Positions 9,573-17,789 of a stretch of DNA of 64,000 nt are shown one piece after another (positions within the stretch are counted from its first letter, which is position 1; the number at the start of each line of letters is the position of its first letter). The DNA lies in assembly GCA_013287135.1 (NCBI GenBank), contig JABDEK010000014.1:1-64000 (forward strand), given 5' to 3'. This DNA is from Acidobacteriota bacterium (lineage in GTDB: Bacteria > Acidobacteriota > Terriglobia > Acidiferrales > UBA7541). The notes beneath the pieces are model-generated. The model was not told the DNA's origin. It saw only the letters and a program-made list of their open reading frames with translations, and did no database searches. The translations under genes were made by a program, and so were the position numbers.

Positions 9573-10910
9573 CTACGGCTTATCGGGCTGCGCGCCGGGG
9601 CGGATAAAGTATTTCCACTTGTCCAGATCGGGTCGGACCGCGACGTCGAAAAATCCCACCATCATTTCATCGTAAGTTTGGTCGCCCCATCGCACGGAAG
9701 CATCGGGATCGGGATTGTGCAAGTTGTTGCGTGAATTGTCGTATAACGCGACGGCCTGCAGCATGGTGCCGGCTTTCAGCAAGCGCGGTTCGGCTAACCG
9801 ATAGCTGAGCTGCCAGTAAAAATCATAATTCACGCGCAGAAGAGTTTCGATGTTTCCACTGGCGCCCACAATATTGTAGTCAAATTGTTTTCCACGCAGA
9901 TGCATATGCGGAAAAAAACTGAGCAGAGTCGCGTCGTTGGGAAGCGTGCCGCGCGCTTCCACCCGATAATTATCCGCGCCCGGTGGAATCACGAAGTGAT
10001 CGTTGGTCAGTTGCAGGGTGATCACGCGTTGCGTCGGCGGCTTGTTGGCGAAGACGATCCCGACGCCGGTCTGATCGCTGGCCGCGTGGCCGTGCGTGGT
10101 GTAATGCATCTGGAAAACCAAATCCGAACCGGCGGGAACGAATTTGGCCATCCCAGCGGGCCAATTATCCGGCGAGCTTCCGGGAGCGTACACCAGCAAA
10201 ATATCGCTGTCAGTCCAATGCGCGCCGTGCCGGCTATCTTCATCCGTCATATCGGAAGCGGTGAACGGCACGCCCACGGGCGCGTGCCTGAGCCATTTTG
10301 AATCGGGAGGACGAATATAAACTACGGCGTGATGCACATTTTCACGGGATGACGGGCGAATTTCCGACATCTGCACCCATTTATCTTCCGCGAAACCGGT
10401 CGGCGCGATTTCGTAGGTGTACTCGATATCGCCGTGAGCGGGCAGCGCGACTGGCTTTGGCATTTTGACGATTACGTCAGGCTGCGAAATATTCCATCCT
10501 TGTACCCATTCTCGCGGCGGCGGCGCGTCTTGGGCATCTCCTGCTGGCGCATGCGCGTCGGCCCACGCCACTATCTTTTGAATTTCCGCTTCGGTTAGCG
10601 AAGGATCGTTTGAGAAATGGCCGAAGCGCGGGTAGGCGAACCATGGCGGCATTTTTCTTTTGGCCACGGCAATCGCAATTTCGTGGGCGCGCGAGCGCAC
10701 ATCGTCGTAGCTGACCAGGGGCATCGGCGCAATTTCGCCGCTGCGGTGGCAGCTCTGGCAGTGCTGCTGAAGAATCGGAAGAAGGTCGCGGTAGAAAACT
10801 GGCGGCGTAACTCCATTGGGCTTTACCTGTACTCTTGTTACGCGGGCGTGCGCGGCGGCAAAAATCACCAGAACAATAGCTGTGGCGAGGGTTGATATTT
10901 TCAGCGGCAC
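9573..10910 (-). CDS. secreted monohaem cytochrome fused to copper-monooxygenase-like domain
   Basis: A signal peptide (ATAIVLVIFAAAHA) leads into a c-type haem domain with CQSCH and a downstream KMPPWFA segment likely to hold the distal methionine. The rest resembles the C-terminal half of copper type II ascorbate-dependent monooxygenases, with TDEDSRHGAHWTDSDIL, HYTTHG and PHMHLRGKQFDY. Proteins of this layout are frequent in acidobacteria and planctomycetes. Whether they are redox enzymes or electron carriers is not established. It is periplasmic by prediction. The gene is convergent with tldE and has no obvious operon partner upstream. Confidence 0.8.
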   Translation of the reverse strand: MPLKISTLATAIVLVIFAAAHARVTRVQVKPNGVTPPVFYRDLLPILQQHCQSCHRSGEIAPMPLVSYDDVRSRAHEIAIAVAKRKMPPWFAYPRFGHFSNDPSLTEAEIQKIVAWADAHAPAGDAQDAPPPREWVQGWNISQPDVIVKMPKPVALPAHGDIEYTYEIAPTGFAEDKWVQMSEIRPSSRENVHHAVVYIRPPDSKWLRHAPVGVPFTASDMTDEDSRHGAHWTDSDILLVYAPGSSPDNWPAGMAKFVPAGSDLVFQMHYTTHGHAASDQTGVGIVFANKPPTQRVITLQLTNDHFVIPPGADNYRVEARGTLPNDATLLSFFPHMHLRGKQFDYNIVGASGNIETLLRVNYDFYWQLSYRLAEPRLLKAGTMLQAVALYDNSRNNLHNPDPDASVRWGDQTYDEMMVGFFDVAVRPDLDKWKYFIRPGAQPDKP

Positions 10911-10965
10911 AAGAAGATTAGTTACGCATTCTCAAAGGTTGGTTGCAAGGGCCAGATATCTCTAC

Positions 10966-11946
10966 TCATTTGGTGAATTGAAGGCTGGAGATGGCGCGCG
11001 CGATGACGTTTTCTTGAATCTGCACCAAGTCCGTATCTGCGATGGTCATTCCGAATATGGTGTAGAGATGCGAGTCGTGGGGAATGTACACGACCACGCC
11101 GGACCAATCGCGCTGGTCAACGCTTCCGCGAAAATGGCGCTCGACGGCGGGTGCGCCGGAAATGGTGATGTGTTTTTCGTCCAGCGGTCGGAAGTTTTCC
11201 ATAATTTCGCGGAGGCGGCGATCGGTAGCATCCATGCTGTTGGCAACGGATTGTGATGTGCCGCTCTGCTGGCCGATCAAAAGATATGTCGTCTGATCGT
11301 CGGTGCCCATCGCGGTGATTGAGCCGGGCAGAAGCGCGCGCGCGCCTTCAATCACTTTCCACGCGGGCGGCTTGTACATGCGAAAACCGTAAGTGTCGTT
11401 GACGTAGCTGTTGCCGTTTACTTCCTCGCGCATGGGTTCGGGCGGCGCAGGTTTTACCGAAGCAGGCGGAGTTGTTGGCGGAGCGCTTGCAGTGGCGGGA
11501 TGGGCCGCAACAGCATTGGTTGCGGGTTTGCTCGCGGCTCCTGGCGCAGGGTTTGGCGAGCTTGAGCTGGATGATGCGACAGAATTTGTGGGAGCCGCTG
11601 AATTGTTCGCAACAGTCGGCGCTGGCTTTGAGGGTTTGGCGGCGGACGCGTCCGCGTCGGCTGATGCGTCTGCCGTGGGCTCGGATTTCTTGTCCGATTC
11701 TTTCTTTTTCGAGCCGGCAGATATTACGATCGATACGACTTGGTCTTTTTGCACTTCGGCGAAGCCGTAGCTTGTTTTCACTTTGAACGAATTTTCTTCA
11801 AATCCAACAATGGTGCCGCTTATGGTTGTGCCGTCTTTTAGTTTTAGCTCGTCGGCGCGCCCAGCGGGCAAATATGCGAAAAACGCGAGCGCCGCAATAG
11901 AAATTGCGCGCGTCAGTCCGCGGCGAAACTGTGAAACAAGAACCAT
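10966..11946 (-). CDS. secreted protein with Ala/Pro/Ser linker and PsbP/DcrB-like C-terminal domain
   Basis: This protein is not identified to a named family. A signal peptide (LTRAISIAALAFFAYLPAGRA) is followed by a small beta-rich segment (LKLKDGTTISGTIVGFEENS). This looks like an SH3/Sm-type barrel found in many Gram-negative envelope proteins. About 110 residues of Ala, Ser, Pro and Thr form a probably disordered linker. The last 140 residues (YGFRMYKPPAWKV... to SSLQFTK) resemble PsbP/DcrB-like domains. The ORF track starts at a TTG; the in-frame ATG at 11946 fits the signal peptide better and is used here (326 residues). Confidence 0.7.
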   Translation of the reverse strand: MVLVSQFRRGLTRAISIAALAFFAYLPAGRADELKLKDGTTISGTIVGFEENSFKVKTSYGFAEVQKDQVVSIVISAGSKKKESDKKSEPTADASADADASAAKPSKPAPTVANNSAAPTNSVASSSSSSPNPAPGAASKPATNAVAAHPATASAPPTTPPASVKPAPPEPMREEVNGNSYVNDTYGFRMYKPPAWKVIEGARALLPGSITAMGTDDQTTYLLIGQQSGTSQSVANSMDATDRRLREIMENFRPLDEKHITISGAPAVERHFRGSVDQRDWSGVVVYIPHDSHLYTIFGMTIADTDLVQIQENVIARAISSLQFTK

Positions 11947-12043
11947 ATATTGAAGTATGGCGCTCGAGGCCGTGGCGGGCAAGTTCGGGCGCGAAGACTA
12001 TGCCGGGTTAGTCAGCATGCGGCGGAGTTGACCTACTGCGGAC

Positions 12044-14089
12044 CTAGCGTGCACGCCGGGATTTTGCTTTTTGCTGGGTCTTCGATCCGGGCTTTGGCGA
12101 TGGAATAATCGCAAGAAGTTCCGGCTTTATCCGTGCGAATTCGGACTCGAGCGCGCGAAATTGGGGTCCAGCGTTAAACAAATGGCCGGAACGTCCCATG
12201 GCTTCCAGACCGCGCGCCATTGAAACTGCTTTCGCCGCGCCGAAGATTGCGATGGAGCCTTTTAAGGCATGTGCGGCGCTGGCGAGTTTCTGCGCGTCCT
12301 TCTTCGCAATGGCGCGGCGGATCCGAGAAAGAGTTTTGGGTGCGTCGGCCAGAAAAGTTTTGATCAGGGAGCGCTGGAGTTTTTTGTTTCCTCCCGTAGC
12401 GCGATGCAGATGCCCGGCGACGCTCTCGTCCTCTACCGCGGGTTGATGGGCGCTGGCAGGAGCCGGGACGTCAGGAGCGGATTGCGCTTCACCGATTTGC
12501 TGTGACTTTTCCGTCTGGTATTCGACGACCTGATACAACTTGTCCATGTGAACGGGCTTGGCTATGAAGGCGTCCATGCCCGCGTTGAGACAACGACGCG
12601 CGTCTTCGTCCGTTGCGTTTCCTGTGAAGCCGACAATACGAAGGTGGCGGCGAGTGGAAGTTTCCATTTTGCGAATCGCGCGAGTGGCGTCCAAGCCGTT
12701 CATGCGCGGCATTTCCTCGTCCATCAGGACAACGTCGAACGAATTACGATCGAGTGCGGCGAGAGCTTCGATTCCGTCGGCGGCAGTGGTGACCGAGTGG
12801 CCGCGCTTTGTAAGCAGCTCGCTAACGAGTTCGCGATTTATTTCGGTGTCTTCGGTGACGAGGATGCGCAGAAACTTTGCCGGCGGGCTGCGGCGAACAG
12901 TTGGCGGAGGCGCGACATTTGTGGCGCTATCTTCGTGTTCGTCTGCGGTTGTTCGTTCATACGATTTCGCGTCCGCGTCCGCGCGCGGGAGCCGAAACCA
13001 AAAGCGCGCGCCGCCTTGCGCGCGCGTTTCCGCGCCGATCGTTCCGCCCCAGCGTTCCACCGTGATCTTGCAGAAATAGAGGCCGAGGCCTGCTTTGCCG
13101 GAATGACCCTTACCTTTTGAGAAAAGGGCGAAGAGTTGAGTCGTCGGCAAATCCGGCGGGAGGCCGGGGCCTAGGTCATCCACGAAAGCGAGAACGCTTT
13201 CGCCTTGATCTTCCACGCCGATAGTGACCGTGGAATTGGGAGGACTGTGACGCAGAGTATTTTCGAGCAAGTTGCCGAAGATCCGATCCAGGCGCGGTGC
13301 ATCGCCGACTACATGCCAGTCCGATAAAGCGTTTGACGGAGGCGCGAAGCGAAGGTTGACGCCTTTGTCTTTGAACGCGGAAGAAAATTCCTCGATGGCT
13401 TGTTGAACGCAAACGGCCAGATCCGGTGGTGGCGCGCCGCTCTTATCCGCAGATCGCTGCGCGATGAGATCGCCGGAAAACGCGGAGAGGATGCTACGGA
13501 TCATCAATTCCTGGCGTTGCGATTCGCGCTGACCCGCTTCTACATATTTTTCAACCGGGGGAGGCAAATGTTCGAGGCGCAGCAAATTGAAGCAACCGCT
13601 GATGGCGGTAAGAGGTTGCGAAAGATCGTGAACGATGCAATGCAGCAGAATTTCTTTTTTTTGGATTTCGCTGAGGAGCTGCTCATGGGCCAGCAGGGAA
13701 TCGCGGGCGGTTTGGAACCATTGCTGTTGTTCGGCAAAGTGCGCGGCAAGATTGCGCAGGATCAGGATTCTCTTTTTCTCGAGGGAGAGAGCGAAGGCCT
13801 CGAGCGGAACTTCGCGGCCGCTTTTATCGCGTTCCATCCAGTTTCCCGAGCTGACCGAGCCTTCCGCTTGGGAGCTCCAGAAATCTTCGGCGTCCACCAG
13901 GAAATTTTCGAGGAAAGGAGACTTTTCGTCCAGACGCACGCGCGTTGCGTTGCGAGAATGCAATTCGAAGGTGTCGCGACACCATGCGGGGTAATCGCCA
14001 ATCGGAGAGAATTCCCCTTGGCCCAGCGATTCGAACAAAGCGTAACCCTGGCTGGTGAGGAACGATTCGAAAATAGAATTCGAGGACAT
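12044..14089 (-). CDS. soluble hybrid histidine kinase with REC and HPt domains
   Basis: The 681-residue protein has no membrane segment. Residues 1-120 are a PAS-like sensor region. The phospho-acceptor is in CIVHDLSQPLTAISG (His about 154). The ATPase domain has N (NLLENTLRHS), G1 (DDLGPGLP) and G2 (GKAGLGLYF) boxes. A receiver domain at about 410-525 carries ILVTEDTEINREL and VVLMDEEMPRMNG, and the HPt domain near 560-650 carries AAHALKGSIAIFGA. All elements of an internal His-Asp-His relay are intact. Its ATG directly abuts the TAA of the GTPase gene, implying coupled translation. No separate response regulator is nearby, so the output is unknown. The C terminus is basic (AKSRRAR). Confidence 0.92.
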   Translation of the reverse strand: MSSNSIFESFLTSQGYALFESLGQGEFSPIGDYPAWCRDTFELHSRNATRVRLDEKSPFLENFLVDAEDFWSSQAEGSVSSGNWMERDKSGREVPLEAFALSLEKKRILILRNLAAHFAEQQQWFQTARDSLLAHEQLLSEIQKKEILLHCIVHDLSQPLTAISGCFNLLRLEHLPPPVEKYVEAGQRESQRQELMIRSILSAFSGDLIAQRSADKSGAPPPDLAVCVQQAIEEFSSAFKDKGVNLRFAPPSNALSDWHVVGDAPRLDRIFGNLLENTLRHSPPNSTVTIGVEDQGESVLAFVDDLGPGLPPDLPTTQLFALFSKGKGHSGKAGLGLYFCKITVERWGGTIGAETRAQGGARFWFRLPRADADAKSYERTTADEHEDSATNVAPPPTVRRSPPAKFLRILVTEDTEINRELVSELLTKRGHSVTTAADGIEALAALDRNSFDVVLMDEEMPRMNGLDATRAIRKMETSTRRHLRIVGFTGNATDEDARRCLNAGMDAFIAKPVHMDKLYQVVEYQTEKSQQIGEAQSAPDVPAPASAHQPAVEDESVAGHLHRATGGNKKLQRSLIKTFLADAPKTLSRIRRAIAKKDAQKLASAAHALKGSIAIFGAAKAVSMARGLEAMGRSGHLFNAGPQFRALESEFARIKPELLAIIPSPKPGSKTQQKAKSRRAR

Positions 14090-14587
14090 TTATTCAGTCA
14101 GAGTGGCGGCGGCCAATTGTGAAAAAAGTTGTTCGACGGAAGCGCCGGTTTTGGCGCTGGTCCGAAGTATAATCCATCCAGCGGCGCTGAGTTCTGATTC
14201 GCGGTCGGAGTCGATCTCCCATCTATCGACTAAGTCACTCTTGTTCAAAACGAGGATCGCAGGAACCTTCCCGACTTCTTGCATTACGCGTTGGTTCAAG
14301 GCGAGAGCGTCTTCAAGGGTTTGGCGGCGCGTGCCGTCAATGACGAGCAGGTAGCCGGACATGCCGCGGAGATAGGACATGTGAATTTTCTGATACACAT
14401 CTTCGCCGTGAATGTCCCACAGAACCAGAGTTACGTCTTCGTTGTTTACGTGAACTACTTTCTTATCGACTTTTACACCGATGGAAGTTTGATACGCCTC
14501 GGAGAAAAGGCTTTCAACGAAACGGCGCACCAGGCTGGTTTTGCCTACGGAGAAGGAGCCTAACATGCAGATTTTCTTTTGGAGCAT
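14090..14587 (-). CDS. Ras/Rab-like small GTPase
   Basis: The 165-residue protein is essentially one G domain. It shows the P-loop GSFSVGKTS (10-18), a Rab-like switch I (YQTSIGVKV), G3 WDIHGED (58-62), G4 NKSD (115-118) and G5 TSAK (143-146). The residue matching the catalytic glutamine of Ras is glutamate (DxxGE). There is no C-terminal cysteine or tail for lipidation. It belongs to the prokaryotic Ras-superfamily proteins rather than to translation or Era-type GTPases. It lies 11 bp after the OmpA-domain gene and is stop-to-start fused with the kinase gene, so the three are almost certainly co-translated. It may cycle under control of the roadblock-like region next door; that is inference. 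Confidence 0.9.
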   Translation of the reverse strand: MLQKKICMLGSFSVGKTSLVRRFVESLFSEAYQTSIGVKVDKKVVHVNNEDVTLVLWDIHGEDVYQKIHMSYLRGMSGYLLVIDGTRRQTLEDALALNQRVMQEVGKVPAILVLNKSDLVDRWEIDSDRESELSAAGWIILRTSAKTGASVEQLFSQLAAATLTE

Positions 14588-14598
14588 TCGGCGCTCGC

Positions 14599-16380
14599 TT
14601 AGTTTCCGGACGAGGGTGGAGTGAAAGTGATCCTAAAAGTGACGCTGCGATTCAGGCGGCGGCTTTCTTCGGTGTCTTCAGGACGCAAAGGTTGCGTAGC
14701 ACCGACGCCGCGCGTGTGCAAATTCGCAGCTGGAGCGCCGCCGCGGACCAGAGCGCCGCGAATATTGTCGGCGCGCTCCTGGCTGAGCAGCATGTTCGTG
14801 CCCTCGATGCCGGTGCTGTCACTGTGGCCGGTGAGTTCGACGGTTGTTTGTTCACCCAGACGGCTGGCCCTGTAGACAATTTCGCGGATTCCTTTTTGAA
14901 TTTGAGCGAAGGTGTTTTCCTGGCCCGCTTCCAGTTCGGCGCGGCCAATGGGGAAGACGAGTATCACGGATTCGACGGCGCTTTTCGGCGCGTTGAGCTG
15001 CAACAGATGCGAATTCTGAAGATGAGATGTATCGACCGACGCCACTCCGGCAATATAAGGCGCGCGTTCCTGAACGCGCGAGATCCACTGAGGCGAGGCG
15101 GTCCCTTCCACATGCAACTCGCCGTGATTTTCGGAAAGTGTGACGCCTTCTGGCGGATGCAATAATTGGCGAGCGCGCTGCGCTACCATGGAGTCGTCCA
15201 AAGAATAGTAAGGAGCTAAATCGAACTGGGCGTTTTGCGGATCGAGGCCTGCTTGTTTGAGCAAGGTATTCGGATCTGGCGCGAGGGGATCCTTGAAGCC
15301 TTGTATGTGGTAGCGGCCGCCTTCGCGGCCGTAGGAAATAACCACGATGCCGGGCTGTCCGCGAACAGCGTGAAGAAAACGCGACCATTCGTACCTTAGA
15401 TACATCGAGTAGCCAAAATAGGCGACGAGCAGGACGCCGAGTATCGCTAAGGTTGCGAGCGCGGCGCTCGGTCTCTTTTTTGCTGCGGGTTCGCGATGCC
15501 GCGCGGCGAGAAGACGTATTAACGGTTCTTCGGCGGAGAGAAATGGCGCGGCGTCGCCTTTGAAATTTTCCAACGCCGAACTGTAGCGCTGCTGAATTTC
15601 TTCGAGGGCTTCTTTCATCGTGAGGCGATAATCCGACGGAGCGTGTCCGCGAATTACGGCGGCGAGCACTGCGTCAGGGCCTTCTTCGATCCAGACTTCA
15701 AGTTCGCCAACGTTCAAACTGTCGAGCGATTCTTCATTCTTGGAATCGAAAGAATCCCGCACGAACTGCTGAATCGCGGAGAGCATGCCCGCGACCAGGG
15801 AAGCATCCTGCGTGGCGACTTGACGCGCGACGACGTGGCTGAGGACGAGTCCAGTGTGTCGATGAATCAGGAAGACTTGCTCCACGCGAAACAGCAGGCT
15901 GTGCATCAGCACGATTTCGGCGAAAGGTTTTCCGGTACGAAGAGCTTCGATTCGCCATTTGATTCCGCGGGCGGAAAGGCTGTGTTCGAGAGCTTCGTTG
16001 AATGACTCGAGCATGCCGCGAAGGGCCTCGCTGATCGATTTCCGGATAGCGGGACCCATCACGGGGAACAAGGCATCGGCCAGAGGGTGTGGGTCGTGGC
16101 GAACGGACTCGCGGAGAGTTTCCTGCACGGTGGGGGCCAAGGCCTGGGCCAAGGCGCGTTCGCCATGCTGATCGCGGCGCATGCTGATGGCTTCGGCGAC
16201 TACCGAGCTGACATCCCGCGTGCGCCGAGCGCGATCGTCGAGACGCTCTTGTATGTCCGCAAGCTCTTCCTGCTCGGGCGCGATGATTAAGTGGCGGAGC
16301 TCTTCGTAGGCGTGATTATTGGCTGAAGGATTTTCTTCCGTTTGATTGTCGGGAGCGCGGCGATGTGCTTGGTCGGCCAT
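14599..16380 (-). CDS. single-pass membrane protein: cytoplasmic roadblock/longin-like region and periplasmic OmpA domain
   Basis: The 593-residue protein has a soluble N-terminal half and one membrane helix at about 306-326 (ALATLAILGVLLVAYFG). A periplasmic part follows, with two BON-like stretches (about 340-450) and a C-terminal OmpA/MotB peptidoglycan-binding domain (about 470-585; LTGHSDSTGIEG, LSQERADNIR, LNRSV). Residues about 164-245 (FRVEQVFLIHRHTGLVL ... GELEVWIEEGPDAVLAAVI) have the beta-helix-beta pattern and hydrophobic spacing of longin/roadblock modules, which in other systems bind or stimulate small GTPases. That assignment is by eye. The adjacent GTPase makes it attractive. 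Topology suggests a link from the cell wall to cytoplasmic signalling. Confidence 0.82.
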   Translation of the reverse strand: MADQAHRRAPDNQTEENPSANNHAYEELRHLIIAPEQEELADIQERLDDRARRTRDVSSVVAEAISMRRDQHGERALAQALAPTVQETLRESVRHDPHPLADALFPVMGPAIRKSISEALRGMLESFNEALEHSLSARGIKWRIEALRTGKPFAEIVLMHSLLFRVEQVFLIHRHTGLVLSHVVARQVATQDASLVAGMLSAIQQFVRDSFDSKNEESLDSLNVGELEVWIEEGPDAVLAAVIRGHAPSDYRLTMKEALEEIQQRYSSALENFKGDAAPFLSAEEPLIRLLAARHREPAAKKRPSAALATLAILGVLLVAYFGYSMYLRYEWSRFLHAVRGQPGIVVISYGREGGRYHIQGFKDPLAPDPNTLLKQAGLDPQNAQFDLAPYYSLDDSMVAQRARQLLHPPEGVTLSENHGELHVEGTASPQWISRVQERAPYIAGVASVDTSHLQNSHLLQLNAPKSAVESVILVFPIGRAELEAGQENTFAQIQKGIREIVYRASRLGEQTTVELTGHSDSTGIEGTNMLLSQERADNIRGALVRGGAPAANLHTRGVGATQPLRPEDTEESRRLNRSVTFRITFTPPSSGN

Positions 16381-16458
16381 GTTAGACCATCAGGGTTTTC
16401 CCGGCGGGACTCGGATTGCGTCCCAGCCGAGAACCTGTGAGTGCGTTTCGCTCGTTTC

Positions 16459-17019
16459 CTACTCTTCGGGCAATTCGAACTTGTTCTTCAGGCGCAGAGA
16501 GAATTCATTGAACAAGTCCGCGAGAGACGCGCGATCGGTTTTTTCGTCGCGCAGGACGTCCACTTCGCGATTCAGCGCGGCAGTGGTTTCGCGGCGCAGC
16601 TTGTCGATTTCCGCGGAGACGGATTTGGAATGCTCGAGAAGCTTTGCGCGAAGCTCGCTTTGCCCGTCCGACATCTGCTCTTCGAGCTGCGAAAGCTTTT
16701 TCTCGATAATTTTGGCCCCGTCCTTGATTTCGCGCGAAATTTCTTTGAGCCCTTCGCTGCGCTCGGACTTTTCGCTCTTTACGCGCGTGCTTAGGGAATC
16801 GACTTCTTGCCGCACGAACGCGCCCAGGGTATCGAGGCGCTTGGTCATGTCTTCGCGAAGGCCTTCGATGGCTTTGGTGACGTTGTCTTCCAGGCGCACG
16901 AAACGTTTTTCATAATCGCGCATCTGCGAACCGAACAAAATATCGCGTATTTTGTCTACATTTGCGCCTTCCGGAGCTTCTTTATTTGACGGATTAGGGT
17001 CTTTCGCCGCGGATGCCAT
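16459..17019 (-). CDS. predicted coiled-coil protein, first gene of the OmpA-GTPase-kinase cassette
   Basis: This gene is not assigned to a known family. After a short Pro/Ser/Asn-rich N terminus, most of the 186 residues form charged heptads (RLEDNVTKAIEGLREDM; KIIEKKLSQLEEQMSDG), predicting a long parallel coiled coil. No signal peptide or membrane helix is seen, so it is probably cytoplasmic. The ORF track begins at 17088. The ATG at 17019 is preceded by AAGGAGAGG at ideal distance and is chosen instead. It reads into the OmpA-domain gene after 78 bp and is likely the first gene of the transcript. Confidence 0.8.
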   Translation of the reverse strand: MASAAKDPNPSNKEAPEGANVDKIRDILFGSQMRDYEKRFVRLEDNVTKAIEGLREDMTKRLDTLGAFVRQEVDSLSTRVKSEKSERSEGLKEISREIKDGAKIIEKKLSQLEEQMSDGQSELRAKLLEHSKSVSAEIDKLRRETTAALNREVDVLRDEKTDRASLADLFNEFSLRLKNKFELPEE

Positions 17020-17167
17020 TTTGCGACCTCTCCTTTTCGGACTCTTGATCCCCTGCCTGCGGGACGTTCGGCTGGCTTTTTGGGGCATGCGCCGGAGGCT
17101 ACTACGAAAGCCGTTTTACCGCAACAGGACGAGCGATCTGGGCGATCTGGCCCTCGGGAGGGGCTAT

Positions 17168-17197
17168 TTGACAGGCAGAGGCGTTCGAGACTAGCAT
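17168..17197 (+). promoter_or_regulatory. sigma-70-type promoter for the HTH-TOBE gene
   Basis: TTGACA (17168-17173) and TAGCAT (17192-17197) are separated by 18 bp. This would start transcription about 15-20 bp before the ATG at 17220. The region also separates this gene from the divergent coiled-coil/OmpA cassette. Confidence 0.5.
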
Positions 17198-17219
17198 CCC
17201 TGAAAGCGAACGCGACCTA

Positions 17220-17636
17220 ATGAGCAACCACCCAAAATTATTTACGCCACGCGAAGCGGCGCAAGTGCTGGGAGTCAGCTACCCTACGGTGAAGCAGTGG
17301 ATCTATAAGCGCAAGATTAAAACGGTGAAGACGGCCGGCGGCCATCACCGGGTGCCGGAAAAAGAAGTGGACCGGTTCTTGTATCGCGAATCGGACCGCG
17401 CAGAAGTCCCGGCGCGCCGCAGCAATTACCGGCGCATCAGCGGGCGCAATCAACTGGTGGGACGCGTAACGGACGTGAAGCTAGGCGGTCTGATGGCGCA
17501 AGTGAGCATTTCGATTGGCGGGCAGCACATCACCTCCATTATTACGGCAGATGCGGTGCGCGAAATGCGACTCCAGAAAGGCCAGAAAGTGGCCGCGCTT
17601 GTGAAATCCACGGAAGTAATGATCATCCGCATTTGA
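17220..17636 (+). CDS. MerR/excisionase-type HTH fused to molybdate-binding TOBE (Mop) domain
   Basis: The 138-residue protein has an N-terminal winged helix-turn-helix of the excisionase/MerR type (TPREAAQVLGVSYPTVKQWI; AGGHHRVPEKEVDRFL). A basic linker (ARRSNYRRISGRNQ) leads to a C-terminal Mop/TOBE domain (LVGRVTDVKLGGLMAQVSI ... STEVMIIRI). TOBE domains bind molybdate or tungstate, so this is probably a cytoplasmic oxyanion-responsive regulator or storage protein. A molybdenum hydroxylase operon lies 26 kb away in this window, but no direct link is visible. It is divergent from the OmpA-GTPase cassette. The downstream porin has its own promoter. Confidence 0.88.
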   Translation: MSNHPKLFTPREAAQVLGVSYPTVKQWIYKRKIKTVKTAGGHHRVPEKEVDRFLYRESDRAEVPARRSNYRRISGRNQLVGRVTDVKLGGLMAQVSISIGGQHITSIITADAVREMRLQKGQKVAALVKSTEVMIIRI

Positions 17637-17706
17637 TTCGCGCTTTTGAAAACTCTCTCTTTTCGCGTGCAACATAGTTCCCACCGTAGAGTCATCTATT
17701 AGCGTA

Positions 17707-17735
17707 TTGACTTGCTAAATTCAGTCACATAAAGT
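17707..17735 (+). promoter_or_regulatory. putative promoter of the porin gene
   Basis: TTGACT (17707-17712), a 17-bp spacer and TAAAGT (17730-17735) lie 55 bp before the porin ATG, in an AT-rich stretch unlike the surrounding coding DNA. Confidence 0.5.
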
Positions 17736-17789
17736 CGTATTCCTTGTGCCCGGCGTGTTGCACAATAATTTAAATTGAAGGATTCCCTT

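Noticed and set aside
13400-14122. 240-codon forward ORF
   Set aside because: Shadow of the hybrid kinase gene on the other strand.
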